Origin: a virus
IMG/VR virus record: IMGVR_UViG_3300006928_000067
Span: 1-25,468 of that record
Strand: one strand, 5' to 3'
Length of the DNA: 25,468 bases
Made by a program: the position numbers and the translations under genes
Notes under the pieces: model-generated
Seen by the model: the letters and a program-made list of their open reading frames with translations, nothing else
The model's database searches: none
Told to the model about the DNA's origin: nothing
In this document: positions 1-5,597 of the stretch, one piece after another
Layout of the letters: each line of letters starts with the position of its first letter
Numbering within the stretch: the first letter of the stretch is position 1

Positions 1-117
1 ATTAAAATCTTTTACTTTATGTCCATCGAGTGCCCAATCGCACGCTCTGTATATATCTTTTATTGTTTCTTCAGCAGTTTCTTCTGCTATTTTATCAAAT
101 TTCTCTTTATTTAGCAT
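1..117 (-). CDS. Hypothetical protein, N-terminal fragment (runs off left edge)
   Basis: Only the first 39 codons are in the window (start MLNKEKFDKIAEE); the reading frame is open to position 1. The visible part is acidic to neutral and looks helical (KIAEETAEETIKDIYRACDW). The start at 117 overlaps the stop of the upstream gene (107-529) by 11 bases, as expected for a translationally coupled phage operon. No family is recognised. Confidence 0.6.
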   Translation of the reverse strand, partial: MLNKEKFDKIAEETAEETIKDIYRACDWALDGHKVKDFN

Positions 118-529
118 AGTTTTTTAAGTAATAGTTCAACATATAGTTCATTCTTGCAAGTTGACTACCAATTAGTTCCCTCGCTTGACCAATCCATTTA
201 CTTGTATATAACTCACCATCGCGAATATACATCCACCTTTGATTCTGTTTATACACTGGATTTATTTGATATGGTGACCACGCACCATTTTGTTTTCTTA
301 CATAGCCACTTTTAAATATAGCCATTCTTAATTTATCTTTTGGTAATTCACATTTACCTTTATTCCACTTAATCATTTGCTTACTGAAGCAACTAACTGG
401 AAATTCAAATTCTCTTGTACCATTTTGCGCTTGTTTTTGCGTAGTTACTTCCTTAATATTATAATCAAGTAGTAATCTTCTTGCGAAAGCATTTTCTAAT
501 GCTTCTCTTTCTTGTCTATATATATTCAT
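107..529 (-). CDS. Hypothetical protein, 140 aa
   Basis: Basic protein with no family I recognise. The N-terminus looks helical (NIYRQEREALENAFARRLL). The middle has a Trp/Tyr-rich stretch (GAWSPYQINPVYKQNQRWMY) that could be a small beta domain, and the C-terminus is again helical and Tyr-rich. An in-frame ATG lies three codons further upstream at 538. I prefer 529 because that ATG overlaps the TGA of the preceding gene as ATGA (526-529), the commonest phage coupling arrangement. It belongs to the leftward run of small genes. A nucleic-acid binding role is possible from its charge but unsupported. Confidence 0.7.
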   Translation of the reverse strand: MNIYRQEREALENAFARRLLLDYNIKEVTTQKQAQNGTREFEFPVSCFSKQMIKWNKGKCELPKDKLRMAIFKSGYVRKQNGAWSPYQINPVYKQNQRWMYIRDGELYTSKWIGQARELIGSQLARMNYMLNYYLKNYAK

Positions 530-729
530 TTTTTCCATTTATATACTTTCTCATTCCACATTCCATTTCTACCTTTGCCGTATTTATTCTCGAAATAGTT
601 AGGTATTTCATTACCTTTACTATCTCTCACTCCAATACTATCACCAAATAGATCATAGAGATCTTTCTCGGTGGTATTTTTACCTAGTTTTATACTTTGA
701 TAAGCGTTATATTGTATTGATTTCGGCAT
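526..729 (-). CDS. Hypothetical protein, 67 aa
   Basis: Small basic protein starting MPKSIQYNAYQSIKLG, with an acidic centre (EKDLYDLFGDSIGV) and a C-terminus rich in Lys, Gly, Asn and Trp (NKYGKGRNGMWNEKVYKWKK). Its start lies inside the end of the upstream 53-aa gene (23-base overlap) and its stop overlaps the next start as ATGA. The tight overlaps on both sides are the main evidence that it is real. No family recognised. Confidence 0.65.
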   Translation of the reverse strand: MPKSIQYNAYQSIKLGKNTTEKDLYDLFGDSIGVRDSKGNEIPNYFENKYGKGRNGMWNEKVYKWKK

Positions 730-868
730 AGTTATTATTTTTAATAGTGTAGTATTTATTTAAATCTTTTGTATAATCTACTTTAGTTAATAATTTCTCA
801 CAAGTTGAACTTTGGAAATTAATTTTAAGTAAAATGTTATTATTTGGTAGAAATTTTATTGTATTCAT
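707..868 (-). CDS. Hypothetical protein, 53 aa
   Basis: A 53-residue reading frame, MNTIKFLPNNNILLKINFQS onward, ending in NNNYAEINTI. It is rich in Asn, Lys and Tyr. It is supported by position: a 33-bp promoter-like element (882-914) lies 13 bases upstream, and its 3' end overlaps the next gene by 23 bases. The first four residues (MNTI) match those of the 75-aa gene at 1466-1693, which also follows a copy of the element, but the rest does not align. Function unknown. Confidence 0.55.
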   Translation of the reverse strand: MNTIKFLPNNNILLKINFQSSTCEKLLTKVDYTKDLNKYYTIKNNNYAEINTI

Positions 869-881
869 TGTTTTTTATTAA

Positions 882-914
882 TATTATCTGTTAGTAATCG
901 TATTTATATTGTAA
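882..914 (-). promoter_or_regulatory. 33-bp promoter-like element, copy 1
   Basis: Read on the minus strand: TTAC, then ATATAAATACGATT, six variable bases, then AGATAATA. It is one of five same-length, same-orientation copies in the left arm. It sits 13 bases before the start of the 53-aa gene. The ATAAATAC core resembles the T4-type late promoter box TATAAATA; the conserved AGATAATA block at fixed distance is not part of that box. Confidence 0.55.
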
Positions 915-1008
915 ATTCATCACTTGAATCTAATCTATCATACCAATCATCTAAAACTATTTGTATTTGCTCTGATGTTAGTACAGTTATTCTATCTTCT
1001 TTTTTCAT
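904..1008 (-). CDS. Small acidic protein, 34 aa
   Basis: Reading frame starting MKKEDRITVLTSEQIQIVLD and ending in DWYDRLDSSDEFTI. It is strongly acidic in its second half. The start codon shares its A with the stop of the upstream lipoprotein gene (TAATG junction at 1008), which supports real, coupled translation. It is too short for domain assignment; small acidic phage proteins are often inhibitors that mimic nucleic acid, but nothing here demonstrates this. Confidence 0.55.
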   Translation of the reverse strand: MKKEDRITVLTSEQIQIVLDDWYDRLDSSDEFTI

Positions 1009-1130
1009 TATTTATATAAGTTTTTGTGTATGTTACCTGATTTTGTACCATATTTATTAGTGCATTGTCTACTCACCATACAATTTGTTAATAGTGATAA
1101 ACAAATTAAAGTTATTATTATTCTTTTCAT
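1008..1130 (-). CDS. Predicted mini-lipoprotein, 40 aa
   Basis: Starts MKRIIITLICLSLLTNC: two basic residues, a hydrophobic run of about 11 residues and a Cys at position 18 preceded by LLTN. This is a plausible signal-peptidase II lipobox of the relaxed Bacteroidetes type. The mature part would be only about 23 residues (polar, with Lys, Arg and Gly). It lies in a chain of tiny minus-strand genes: 19 bases after a one-helix membrane peptide and overlapping the next start by one base. An envelope role (superinfection exclusion or host takeover) is a guess. A spanin is less likely, since this arm holds no other lysis gene. Confidence 0.6.
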   Translation of the reverse strand: MKRIIITLICLSLLTNCMVSRQCTNKYGTKSGNIHKNLYK

Positions 1131-1149
1131 AATTTATTTATTTATTTAT

Positions 1150-1248
1150 TTAAAATCCCCACTTAGTCACTAAAGTGAACCAAGTTAGTATCGTTAGTAA
1201 TAGTAAGAATATTATATTCTCTATTATTTCTTTTATATTTATATTCAT
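1150..1248 (-). CDS. Single-helix membrane peptide, 32 aa
   Basis: Starts MNINIKEIIENIIFLLLLTI and ends LTWFTLVTKWGF. Residues from about 9 to 27 form one hydrophobic segment, enough for a single transmembrane helix, with a short charged N-terminus. It is three bases upstream-adjacent to the 44-aa gene and 19 bases before the lipoprotein gene, so it is probably co-transcribed with both. Such one-helix peptides are common in phage early regions as modifiers of host membrane functions. The specific role is unknown. Confidence 0.5.
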   Translation of the reverse strand: MNINIKEIIENIIFLLLLTILTWFTLVTKWGF

Positions 1249-1251
1249 AGT

Positions 1252-1386
1252 TTATTTTTTATGTAGTTGACTTACTAGTTCTTCATATAAAAAATCTAGT
1301 ACAGTTTCATTATATTTCTCTCTACTATCCACTTTAGGATCATAAGGAAATAAGTTTTCTAAGTTTTTAAGTGTAGTTTTATACAT
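1252..1386 (-). CDS. Hypothetical protein, 44 aa
   Basis: Frame starts MYKTTLKNLENLFPYDPKVD and continues as an amphipathic, mixed-charge stretch (REKYNETVLDFLYEELVSQL) ending HKK. It is predicted to be mostly helical, with a likely turn at FPYDP. It is the first of four closely packed micro-genes (1386 down to 904) and follows a 79-base gap that carries a possible RNA structure. No family recognised. Confidence 0.5.
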   Translation of the reverse strand: MYKTTLKNLENLFPYDPKVDSREKYNETVLDFLYEELVSQLHKK

Positions 1387-1407
1387 AGTTATAATTTAAT
1401 TGTTTGT

Positions 1408-1450
1408 TCTAGTGTAAGTAGTCGAAACTCACCTCTGCTCCAAGACTAGA
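1408..1450 (-). other. Possible structured RNA segment between two small genes
   Basis: In the 79-base gap 1387-1465 the minus strand can form an outer 6-bp stem (TCTAGT with ACTAGA) enclosing a 6-bp hairpin, GTGAGT with ACTTAC (one G-U pair), whose 7-base loop is TTCGACT. It lies just after the stop of the 75-aa gene and before the 44-aa gene. It could be a processing site or weak attenuator. No T-run follows it, so it is not a standard terminator. Confidence 0.25.
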
Positions 1451-1465
1451 TTGAGTAAAGAGTTA

Positions 1466-1693
1466 TTATACTAACTCTTTTCCTCTTAACACTACTGGAA
1501 TATTATTCGTCGCAGTGTAACTTTTATATTTTAACCAACATGGTAAGTTAGTTAAAGTGTCTTTCATTATATTGAAAACTATATCGTGATTGTATTTTAT
1601 AGTTTTACCTTTTTTAGTTGTGAAAGTGATTTCTGTGTTTGTATTAAGAAGACTTTTTCTTACTACAAATCTTTTTGAAGTGATTGTATTCAT
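1466..1693 (-). CDS. Hypothetical protein, 75 aa
   Basis: Basic protein starting MNTITSKRFVVRKSLLNTNT. It contains a Lys/Thr-rich beta-like segment (ITFTTKKGKTIKY) and ends NNIPVVLRGKELV. Copy 2 of the 33-bp element lies 31 bases upstream (1725-1757), so it is probably the first gene of its transcript. There is no Shine-Dalgarno sequence, only an A/T leader. No family is recognised; the size, charge and context fit a phage early regulatory or accessory protein. Confidence 0.65.
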   Translation of the reverse strand: MNTITSKRFVVRKSLLNTNTEITFTTKKGKTIKYNHDIVFNIMKDTLTNLPCWLKYKSYTATNNIPVVLRGKELV

Positions 1694-1724
1694 TGTTTAT
1701 TTAATTTAATTGTTAAGTTATTAG

Positions 1725-1757
1725 TATTATCTATTTGTATTAGTATTTATGTTGTAA
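1725..1757 (-). promoter_or_regulatory. 33-bp promoter-like element, copy 2
   Basis: Minus strand: TTAC, then AACATAAATACTAAT, six variable bases, AGATAATA. Same length and block spacing as the other four copies. It lies 31 bases upstream of the 75-aa gene start (1693). Confidence 0.6.
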
Positions 1758-1861
1758 AAGTAGATAGTTTATTTATTTATATTTTTTTATTTATATATGT
1801 AGTGCAAACTGTCTCACTTTATAATTATATTTATTTTTAATTAGTTTTTATTATTTATATA

Positions 1862-1894
1862 TATTATCTAATTTAATTAGTATTTATATAGTAA
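1862..1894 (-). promoter_or_regulatory. 33-bp promoter-like element, copy 3 (no ORF directly downstream)
   Basis: Minus strand: TTAC, then TATATAAATACTAAT, six variable bases, AGATAATA. It begins only two bases after the stop of the 80-aa gene. The next gene start (1693) is about 170 bases away and has its own copy, so this one is an orphan that may drive a non-coding transcript or add readthrough. Confidence 0.55.
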
Positions 1895-1896
1895 TT

Positions 1897-2139
1897 TTAT
1901 TTATTTATTAAGATGTAATCTAAATTCCAATCATCTTTTCTAATAGTATATTTTATTTTATTAGAATCTAGTGCGGCTATAGTAGTAGGCCAGTCAGTAG
2001 TATAAGAGAATAGTATAAATTTATATTCAGAATAATCTTTTATATTTAGATTATTATCTAGAAAGAATTGAGAGCAGTCAGATTTATAGTGTATTTCTGA
2101 GTCAGCTGGTAATATAGAATTTAATTTAGAATAAGTCAT
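1897..2139 (-). CDS. Hypothetical protein, 80 aa (paralogue of 2207-2446)
   Basis: Acidic protein starting MTYSKLNSILPADSEIHYKS. It aligns along almost its full length with the neighbouring 79-aa protein. Shared blocks are LPADxE(I/L)H near the N-terminus, ILFSYTTD in the centre, then P(T/E)TI(A/S)AL(D/K)SNKI(K/E)Y and NLDYILI at the C-terminus. The pattern of short alternating hydrophobic strands suggests one compact alpha/beta domain. Element copy 4 (2168-2200) lies 28 bases upstream. A tandem duplication is the simplest origin. Function unknown. Confidence 0.75.
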   Translation of the reverse strand: MTYSKLNSILPADSEIHYKSDCSQFFLDNNLNIKDYSEYKFILFSYTTDWPTTIAALDSNKIKYTIRKDDWNLDYILINK

Positions 2140-2167
2140 ATTAATTATTTATTTAGTTGTTTATTAT

Positions 2168-2200
2168 TATTATCTTTATATATTAGTATTTATATAGTAA
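2168..2200 (-). promoter_or_regulatory. 33-bp promoter-like element, copy 4
   Basis: Minus strand: TTAC, then TATATAAATACTAAT, six variable bases, AGATAATA, followed by A/T leader. It lies 28 bases before the 80-aa gene start. The conserved block is identical to copy 3. Confidence 0.6.
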
Positions 2201-2206
2201 TATTAT

Positions 2207-2446
2207 TTATTTTATTAGTATATAGTCTAAATTATATGAATCAGTTTTAATTATATATTCTATTTTATTAGATTTTAAAGCTGAGATAGTTTCAGGCATG
2301 TCAGTTGTATAAGAGAATAGAATGTAATTATAATCTGGTGTTAAATATTCTAGGTCGATGAAGTCTGGGTCCATTGGGTGGAGTTCAGTATCAGCTGGTA
2401 GTTTATTTAAAAGGGTGTTATAGTTTTTATTAGTAGTATAATCCAT
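2207..2446 (-). CDS. Hypothetical protein, 79 aa (paralogue of 1897-2139)
   Basis: Acidic protein starting MDYTTNKNYNTLLNKLPADT. It shares LPADTELH, ILFSYTTD, SNKIEY and NLDYILI blocks with the 80-aa neighbour; the variable part is the segment between LPADxE and the ILFSYTTD block, about residues 24-38. It starts 11 bases after the stop of a 40-aa gene and so is probably the second gene of the transcript begun at element copy 5. No known family recognised. Being duplicated, it may be a host-targeting accessory protein under diversifying pressure (inference). Confidence 0.75.
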   Translation of the reverse strand: MDYTTNKNYNTLLNKLPADTELHPMDPDFIDLEYLTPDYNYILFSYTTDMPETISALKSNKIEYIIKTDSYNLDYILIK

Positions 2447-2457
2447 AGAGTATATAT

Positions 2458-2580
2458 TTAATTGTTTAAAGTTATTTTAATAAATGGTTTATTATAGTGA
2501 TAAGGAAAAATAATTTGGTATTTAATATTATTGTTATTAAGATATTTAGTTATTTTAGTTATATTATTATAATTTATCAT
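2458..2580 (-). CDS. Hypothetical Asn-rich peptide, 40 aa
   Basis: Frame starts MINYNNITKITKYLNNNNIK and continues YQIIFPYHYNKPFIKITLNN. It is Asn/Ile/Lys/Tyr-rich, so composition alone could produce it in this AT-rich stretch. Support comes from place: element copy 5 ends 14 bases upstream of the ATG, and the 79-aa gene follows 11 bases after the stop. No function suggested. Confidence 0.45.
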   Translation of the reverse strand: MINYNNITKITKYLNNNNIKYQIIFPYHYNKPFIKITLNN

Positions 2581-2594
2581 TTGTTTTTTATTAT

Positions 2595-2627
2595 TATTAT
2601 CTGAGTGTATTAGTATTTAAATAGTAA
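2595..2627 (-). promoter_or_regulatory. 33-bp promoter-like element, copy 5
   Basis: Minus strand: TTAC, then TATTTAAATACTAAT, six variable bases, AGATAATA. It is the outermost copy, facing leftward away from the divergent region, and would start transcription of the 40-aa and 79-aa genes. Confidence 0.6.
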
Positions 2628-2993
2628 TTTATTAGCTACTCCCTAGGGGAGGGCCTAAAAAATAAAAAGTAAAAGCTAAAAACTTTAAGGAATTTTATGA
2701 AAAAAAGAGGGGGCCCGGGTTTTAAAAATGCGTTTTTGAAATAGGGCTGGAAGTGGGAGGAAGGTGTGCAATACTAAACTTCAATATTTATGATAATTTT
2801 TTTTAATGTGACATTAGGGTTATATAGTACCTATAGTAAGGGGCAATTGTCACTATCCCCTAATGATATTATACTAGGTATAATATCTAAGTACCTACCT
2901 ATATATAGGATTAAGAGTAATAAGCTACTGTCACACTAGTAAATAATATTTATTACATGTGATAGTAAAGAAGTAACAACTAGGCAAGAAACT
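2628..2993. promoter_or_regulatory. Divergent intergenic region, palindrome-rich with G-rich patches
   Basis: This 366-base gap separates the leftward small genes from the rightward virion block. Going right it holds: a hairpin CTCCC-TAG-GGGAG (2639-2651); overlapping palindromes GGGCCC and CCCGGG (2711-2719); an AAAAA-TGCG-TTTTT hairpin (2724-2737); a G-rich tract of five G-runs (2744-2764); ATTAGGG (2813-2819) inverted to CCCTAAT (2858-2864), the latter also able to pair with AGGGG (2839-2843); a TAGGTA/TACCTA stem (2875-2897); and a perfect 12-bp palindrome CCTATATATAGG (2898-2909). GTGACA/TGTCAC occurs at 2808, 2848 and 2929. No gene is convincing here. It is a candidate control region and perhaps a replication start. 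Confidence 0.5.
2847..2875 (+). promoter_or_regulatory. Candidate sigma70-type promoter for the rightward block
   Basis: TTGTCA (2847-2852) is separated by 17 bases from TATACT (2870-2875). Each hexamer matches five of six positions of the sigma70 consensus with ideal spacing. It overlaps the CCCCTAAT inverted-repeat arm, a natural place for regulation. If the host is a Bacteroidetes, whose main sigma factor uses a different -7 element, this match could be fortuitous. Confidence 0.35.
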
Positions 2994-4607
2994 ATGAGAA
3001 TATCAAACTACCCAACGGACACACTTGACGGCACCGAGTTAATCTTAGCTACTAATCAAGACACAACAACGCAAAAATATAAAACGGTTAATTTTACAAT
3101 TGACACGTTAAAAACATATATACACACTGATGTAAATGATGGTATAGATAAAATTATATTTGAAGGAGATACAAAAAATGACTTTGAAACAACATTAAAT
3201 GCATCAGACCCTACAGCTGACAGGGCAATTAGCCTTCCAAATCAAAGCGGAACAATCCCTGTTTTTGCAGTTGGTATATCAGGCAATACAGCAATTACAG
3301 CAACGCCAGACGAACTTAATATAATAGATGGTGTAACAGCAACAACCGCTGAAATTAATTATTTAGATATTACAACACTTGGTACAGTAGAAGCAAGCAA
3401 AGTACTTACAGCTGATGCAAACGGAGATGTTTTATTCCCAGATAATGAAATATTAAAATTTGGTACTGGTGGAGATCTTAAAATATACTACGATGGGGGT
3501 TCTAATAATCATAGCTATATAAGTCATGAGGGAACTGGTGTTTTAAATATTCAGTCAACTACTGATGATGTATCTATTAAAGCTCCTAATGGTAAAGGTG
3601 TTTATCTGTATGTTGGCGGTCAAAATGGTATTCGAACATTTCATGGTGGAGCTTCTGAACTCTATTATGCTAATGTAAAACGCTTTAACACTGAAAGTAC
3701 TGGGGTTACAGTTACTGGTAATGCCACCTGTTCAGGTGAATTAACAGCAACGAGTTATACTAGATCACTAGGCACACATCAAGTGGTAATGGATTCAGCT
3801 AATGCTGCCGCAATACAATTCGGTTCAGCGGCTGATTGGGATGCATATGGATATATAAGCACTAGTGGTGGAGCTATGACAATGGAAAATGTAGCGGGTA
3901 GTTCGAATATGGTCTTAAAAACTACCGGTGTACTTGAATTTCATGCTACTTCTTTAACTGTTGGTGTAGATGATGCCGGACATGATGTGAAGTTCTTTGG
4001 TGATACAGCAAGTCGATACATGCTTTGGGATACAAGTGATGACAAATTAAACGTACAAGGATCATTGGATGTTTTGAGTGGTGGAACGCATAGTGGATCT
4101 ACGATCTTTAATAGCAACTTAACAGCAAATGGTATTGTTCAAATATCTGGAAATACACAATTTGGTGTTAATGATACAGGTGTAGATGTTAAATTTTTCG
4201 GTGATACTGCAGGAAAATACCTTTTGTGGGATGCATCAGAAGATCAATTGATTATAAACGGTGATGTGGGAACACAAATAGTAAATGGTGGAGATAACAC
4301 GAATCCATCAATTTATTGGGGCACTGACACAAACACAGGAATATACCATGATTCTGATAATGCTATTAAAATAACTATAAATGGTACTAAAAGAGTTGAA
4401 GTAGGTGCTGGGTATTTACAAGTATACGGTGATGTGATAGCAACTGAAGACGTAAAAGCAGCACAATTTAAGTTATCTGCATTAAATACAGCACCGTCAA
4501 GTGCAAGTGATACAGGTACATTAGGTGAAGTAAGGATAGATGCTAGTTATATTTATGTTTGTACTGCATCAAATACTTGGAAAAGAGCTCAAATAGCTAC
4601 TTGGTAA
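2994..4607 (+). CDS. Modular tail-fibre protein, 537 aa
   Basis: Virion fibre of the type common in cyanophages and other marine phages. The N-terminal cap MRISNYPTDTLDGTELI resembles that of the 1406-aa fibre (MARISGYAPDTDVTKLDKII), suggesting both dock to related tail parts. Next come GVTATTAEINYLD (about residue 93), FGTGGDLKIYYDG (about 156), and two copies of a DVKFFGDTA...LLWD module (about 328 and 393). The C-terminal cap, SASDTGTLGEVRIDASYIYV, ending KRAQIATW, is a typical fibre terminus in marine phages. It is the first gene of the rightward block and shares one base with the next start. It likely contributes to host recognition. Start 2994 is the only good ATG; there is no Shine-Dalgarno sequence. 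Confidence 0.85.
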   Translation: MRISNYPTDTLDGTELILATNQDTTTQKYKTVNFTIDTLKTYIHTDVNDGIDKIIFEGDTKNDFETTLNASDPTADRAISLPNQSGTIPVFAVGISGNTAITATPDELNIIDGVTATTAEINYLDITTLGTVEASKVLTADANGDVLFPDNEILKFGTGGDLKIYYDGGSNNHSYISHEGTGVLNIQSTTDDVSIKAPNGKGVYLYVGGQNGIRTFHGGASELYYANVKRFNTESTGVTVTGNATCSGELTATSYTRSLGTHQVVMDSANAAAIQFGSAADWDAYGYISTSGGAMTMENVAGSSNMVLKTTGVLEFHATSLTVGVDDAGHDVKFFGDTASRYMLWDTSDDKLNVQGSLDVLSGGTHSGSTIFNSNLTANGIVQISGNTQFGVNDTGVDVKFFGDTAGKYLLWDASEDQLIINGDVGTQIVNGGDNTNPSIYWGTDTNTGIYHDSDNAIKITINGTKRVEVGAGYLQVYGDVIATEDVKAAQFKLSALNTAPSSASDTGTLGEVRIDASYIYVCTASNTWKRAQIATW

Positions 4608-4870
4608 TGGCAAAACCTAAGAAAAAAGTAAAAAAACAAAAATTAACTCCAGCCGCAGCAAAACGTAAGGCTGATAGGGATAAGAGACGTGCTAAGCGTT
4701 CTGATAGAAAGGAAAAAAAGGCTGAAAATCAGAGAAAAAGACGTGCTGCTAAGAAAAAAGGTCGTAAAATTAAAGGAAAAGACTACGATCATAAGAAGAA
4801 ACGCTTTGTTTCTGTAAAAAAGAACAGAGGCAATTACGGAAAAGGAACTAAAAAAGAGAAAAAACGATGA
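4607..4870 (+). CDS. Very basic small protein, 87 aa
   Basis: About half of its residues are Lys or Arg (start MAKPKKKVKKQKLTPAAAKR). It has no hydrophobic core, so it is probably disordered or coats nucleic acid. The frame is open upstream to an ATG at 4559, but 4607 is chosen because that ATG shares its first base with the stop of the tail-fibre gene (TAATG) and is followed by the MAKPKKK start typical of such proteins. Its stop overlaps the next start as ATGA. It may bind packaged DNA or a virion surface. The 31-aa protein at 8175 is similar in character. Confidence 0.65.
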   Translation: MAKPKKKVKKQKLTPAAAKRKADRDKRRAKRSDRKEKKAENQRKRRAAKKKGRKIKGKDYDHKKKRFVSVKKNRGNYGKGTKKEKKR

Positions 4871-5103
4871 AATTATTAACATACTTAATATATACACTAT
4901 TAATAACTTGCATGTTAGCATGTGGAAGTCCAAAATGGAAAAAGAAGAAGGAAATGAGGGAGAAAAGAATAGAAATGAGGGATAGCGTGAAAACGTTACA
5001 CCCTGATACTATAGTAAAATATAGAGAAATTAGATGGGAAGAGAAAAAAGCTAAGATTGATGCTAAATTTGATAGTTTAAAAGCAAAAAAAGAGAAAATT
5101 TAA
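4867..5103 (+). CDS. Small lipoprotein, possible spanin-like lysis protein, 78 aa
   Basis: The N-terminus MKLLTYLIYTLLITCMLACG is a signal peptide ending in a clear lipobox, LAC, with Cys19 the expected lipidated residue. The mature part is a highly charged, Lys/Glu/Arg-rich helix (KWKKKKEMREKRIEMRDSVK) with coiled-coil character, a central TLHPDTIVKY break and another charged helix. That layout resembles outer-membrane spanin partners, and a holin lies 3 kb downstream in the same block, so a role in outer-membrane disruption at lysis is plausible. No inner-membrane partner was identified. It implies a Gram-negative host. Confidence 0.7.
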   Translation: MKLLTYLIYTLLITCMLACGSPKWKKKKEMREKRIEMRDSVKTLHPDTIVKYREIRWEEKKAKIDAKFDSLKAKKEKI

Positions 5104-5113
5104 ATAAAACACT

Positions 5114-5515
5114 ATGGCAACATTAACCCCAACATTAAAATTAGAAAGTACAGACGCAACAACTGATACCTTATCGTTAACAAAGACAGATAGTGTAAAT
5201 GTTGGAACACCTATAATTGGACCAGCAAGAAAAGTTGCTGCTGCTACTGGAGGCACAAAAATAGATATTGATGTAACTGGTGGAGGTAATAAATATGTAT
5301 ATATTCTTCATACAGGAAAACAAAATGACGGTTCAACATCAACAACAAATACGCTTACGGTTTGTTTAAAAACCGGTGGTACAGTTTACGATATTGGTGT
5401 ATTAAAAGCAGAGGAATTTATGTATATTCCTGTCTTAAGTGCTAATTTAATACAAGTTGTTTCTAGTGGTGCACATACTATTCAAGTAGAATATGCATAC
5501 TGGACCGCAGCATAA
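5114..5515 (+). CDS. Small structural-type protein, 133 aa
   Basis: Starts MATLTPTLKLESTDATTDTL, rich in Thr, Ser and Val with regular alternating strands, and ends HTIQVEYAYWTAA. This N-terminal pattern is one I associate with small virion-associated proteins of marine phages, predicted as an all-beta domain. Its position between fibre, lipoprotein and chaperonin genes fits a minor tail, fibre or capsid decoration protein. I cannot assign the exact place in the particle. Confidence 0.6.
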   Translation: MATLTPTLKLESTDATTDTLSLTKTDSVNVGTPIIGPARKVAAATGGTKIDIDVTGGGNKYVYILHTGKQNDGSTSTTNTLTVCLKTGGTVYDIGVLKAEEFMYIPVLSANLIQVVSSGAHTIQVEYAYWTAA

Positions 5516-5526
5516 AATATTAATTA

Positions 5527-5571
5527 GGTAGGAAAACTACCATAACCAAAATAGTTCTAGCGAAAGCTAGA
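5527..5571 (+). other. Two tandem RNA hairpins in the 5516-5597 gap
   Basis: Hairpin 1 is GGTAG-GAAAA-CTACC (5527-5541). Hairpin 2 is TCTAGC-GAAA-GCTAGA (5556-5571), a perfect 6-bp stem closed by a GNRA tetraloop. They lie 14 bases apart between the 133-aa and 98-aa genes. No T-run follows either, so they look more like mRNA processing or stability elements, or a 5' leader structure, than a terminator. I do not recognise a known riboswitch. Confidence 0.45.
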
Positions 5572-5597
5572 CATGTTTAACCTTAAAACCAAATACA

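Larger units (their letters stand above)
1694..1896. other. 203-base gap holding two promoter-like elements and no ORF
   Basis: This extremely AT-rich stretch holds element copies at 1725-1757 and 1862-1894. I find no ATG-started reading frame of useful length on the minus strand between them. The only mixed-composition patch is about 1800-1821, where the minus strand can pair AGTG with CACT around a ten-base loop. A short untranslated RNA started by the 1862-1894 element would cover it. Confidence 0.4.

Noticed and set aside
1408-1450. tRNA or attachment-site remnant: loop TTCGACT on a stem next to a 6-bp outer stem resembling a T-arm plus acceptor
   Set aside because: The conserved G53-C61 pair closing the loop is absent, and there is no room for D and anticodon arms. 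No integrase or second copy is visible. Kept only as a possible RNA structure.
2697-2744. 15-codon frame MKKRGGPGFKNAFLK with an AAGGA-like sequence upstream
   Set aside because: Too short and without neighbours to support it; it runs through the G-rich palindromes, which explain its Gly/Pro content. A leader peptide cannot be excluded.
4643-4933. Minus-strand 96-codon hydrophobic frame opposite the basic-protein gene
   Set aside because: Antisense of Lys-rich coding sequence gives Phe/Leu/Ser-rich frames automatically; it also overlaps two well-supported plus-strand genes.
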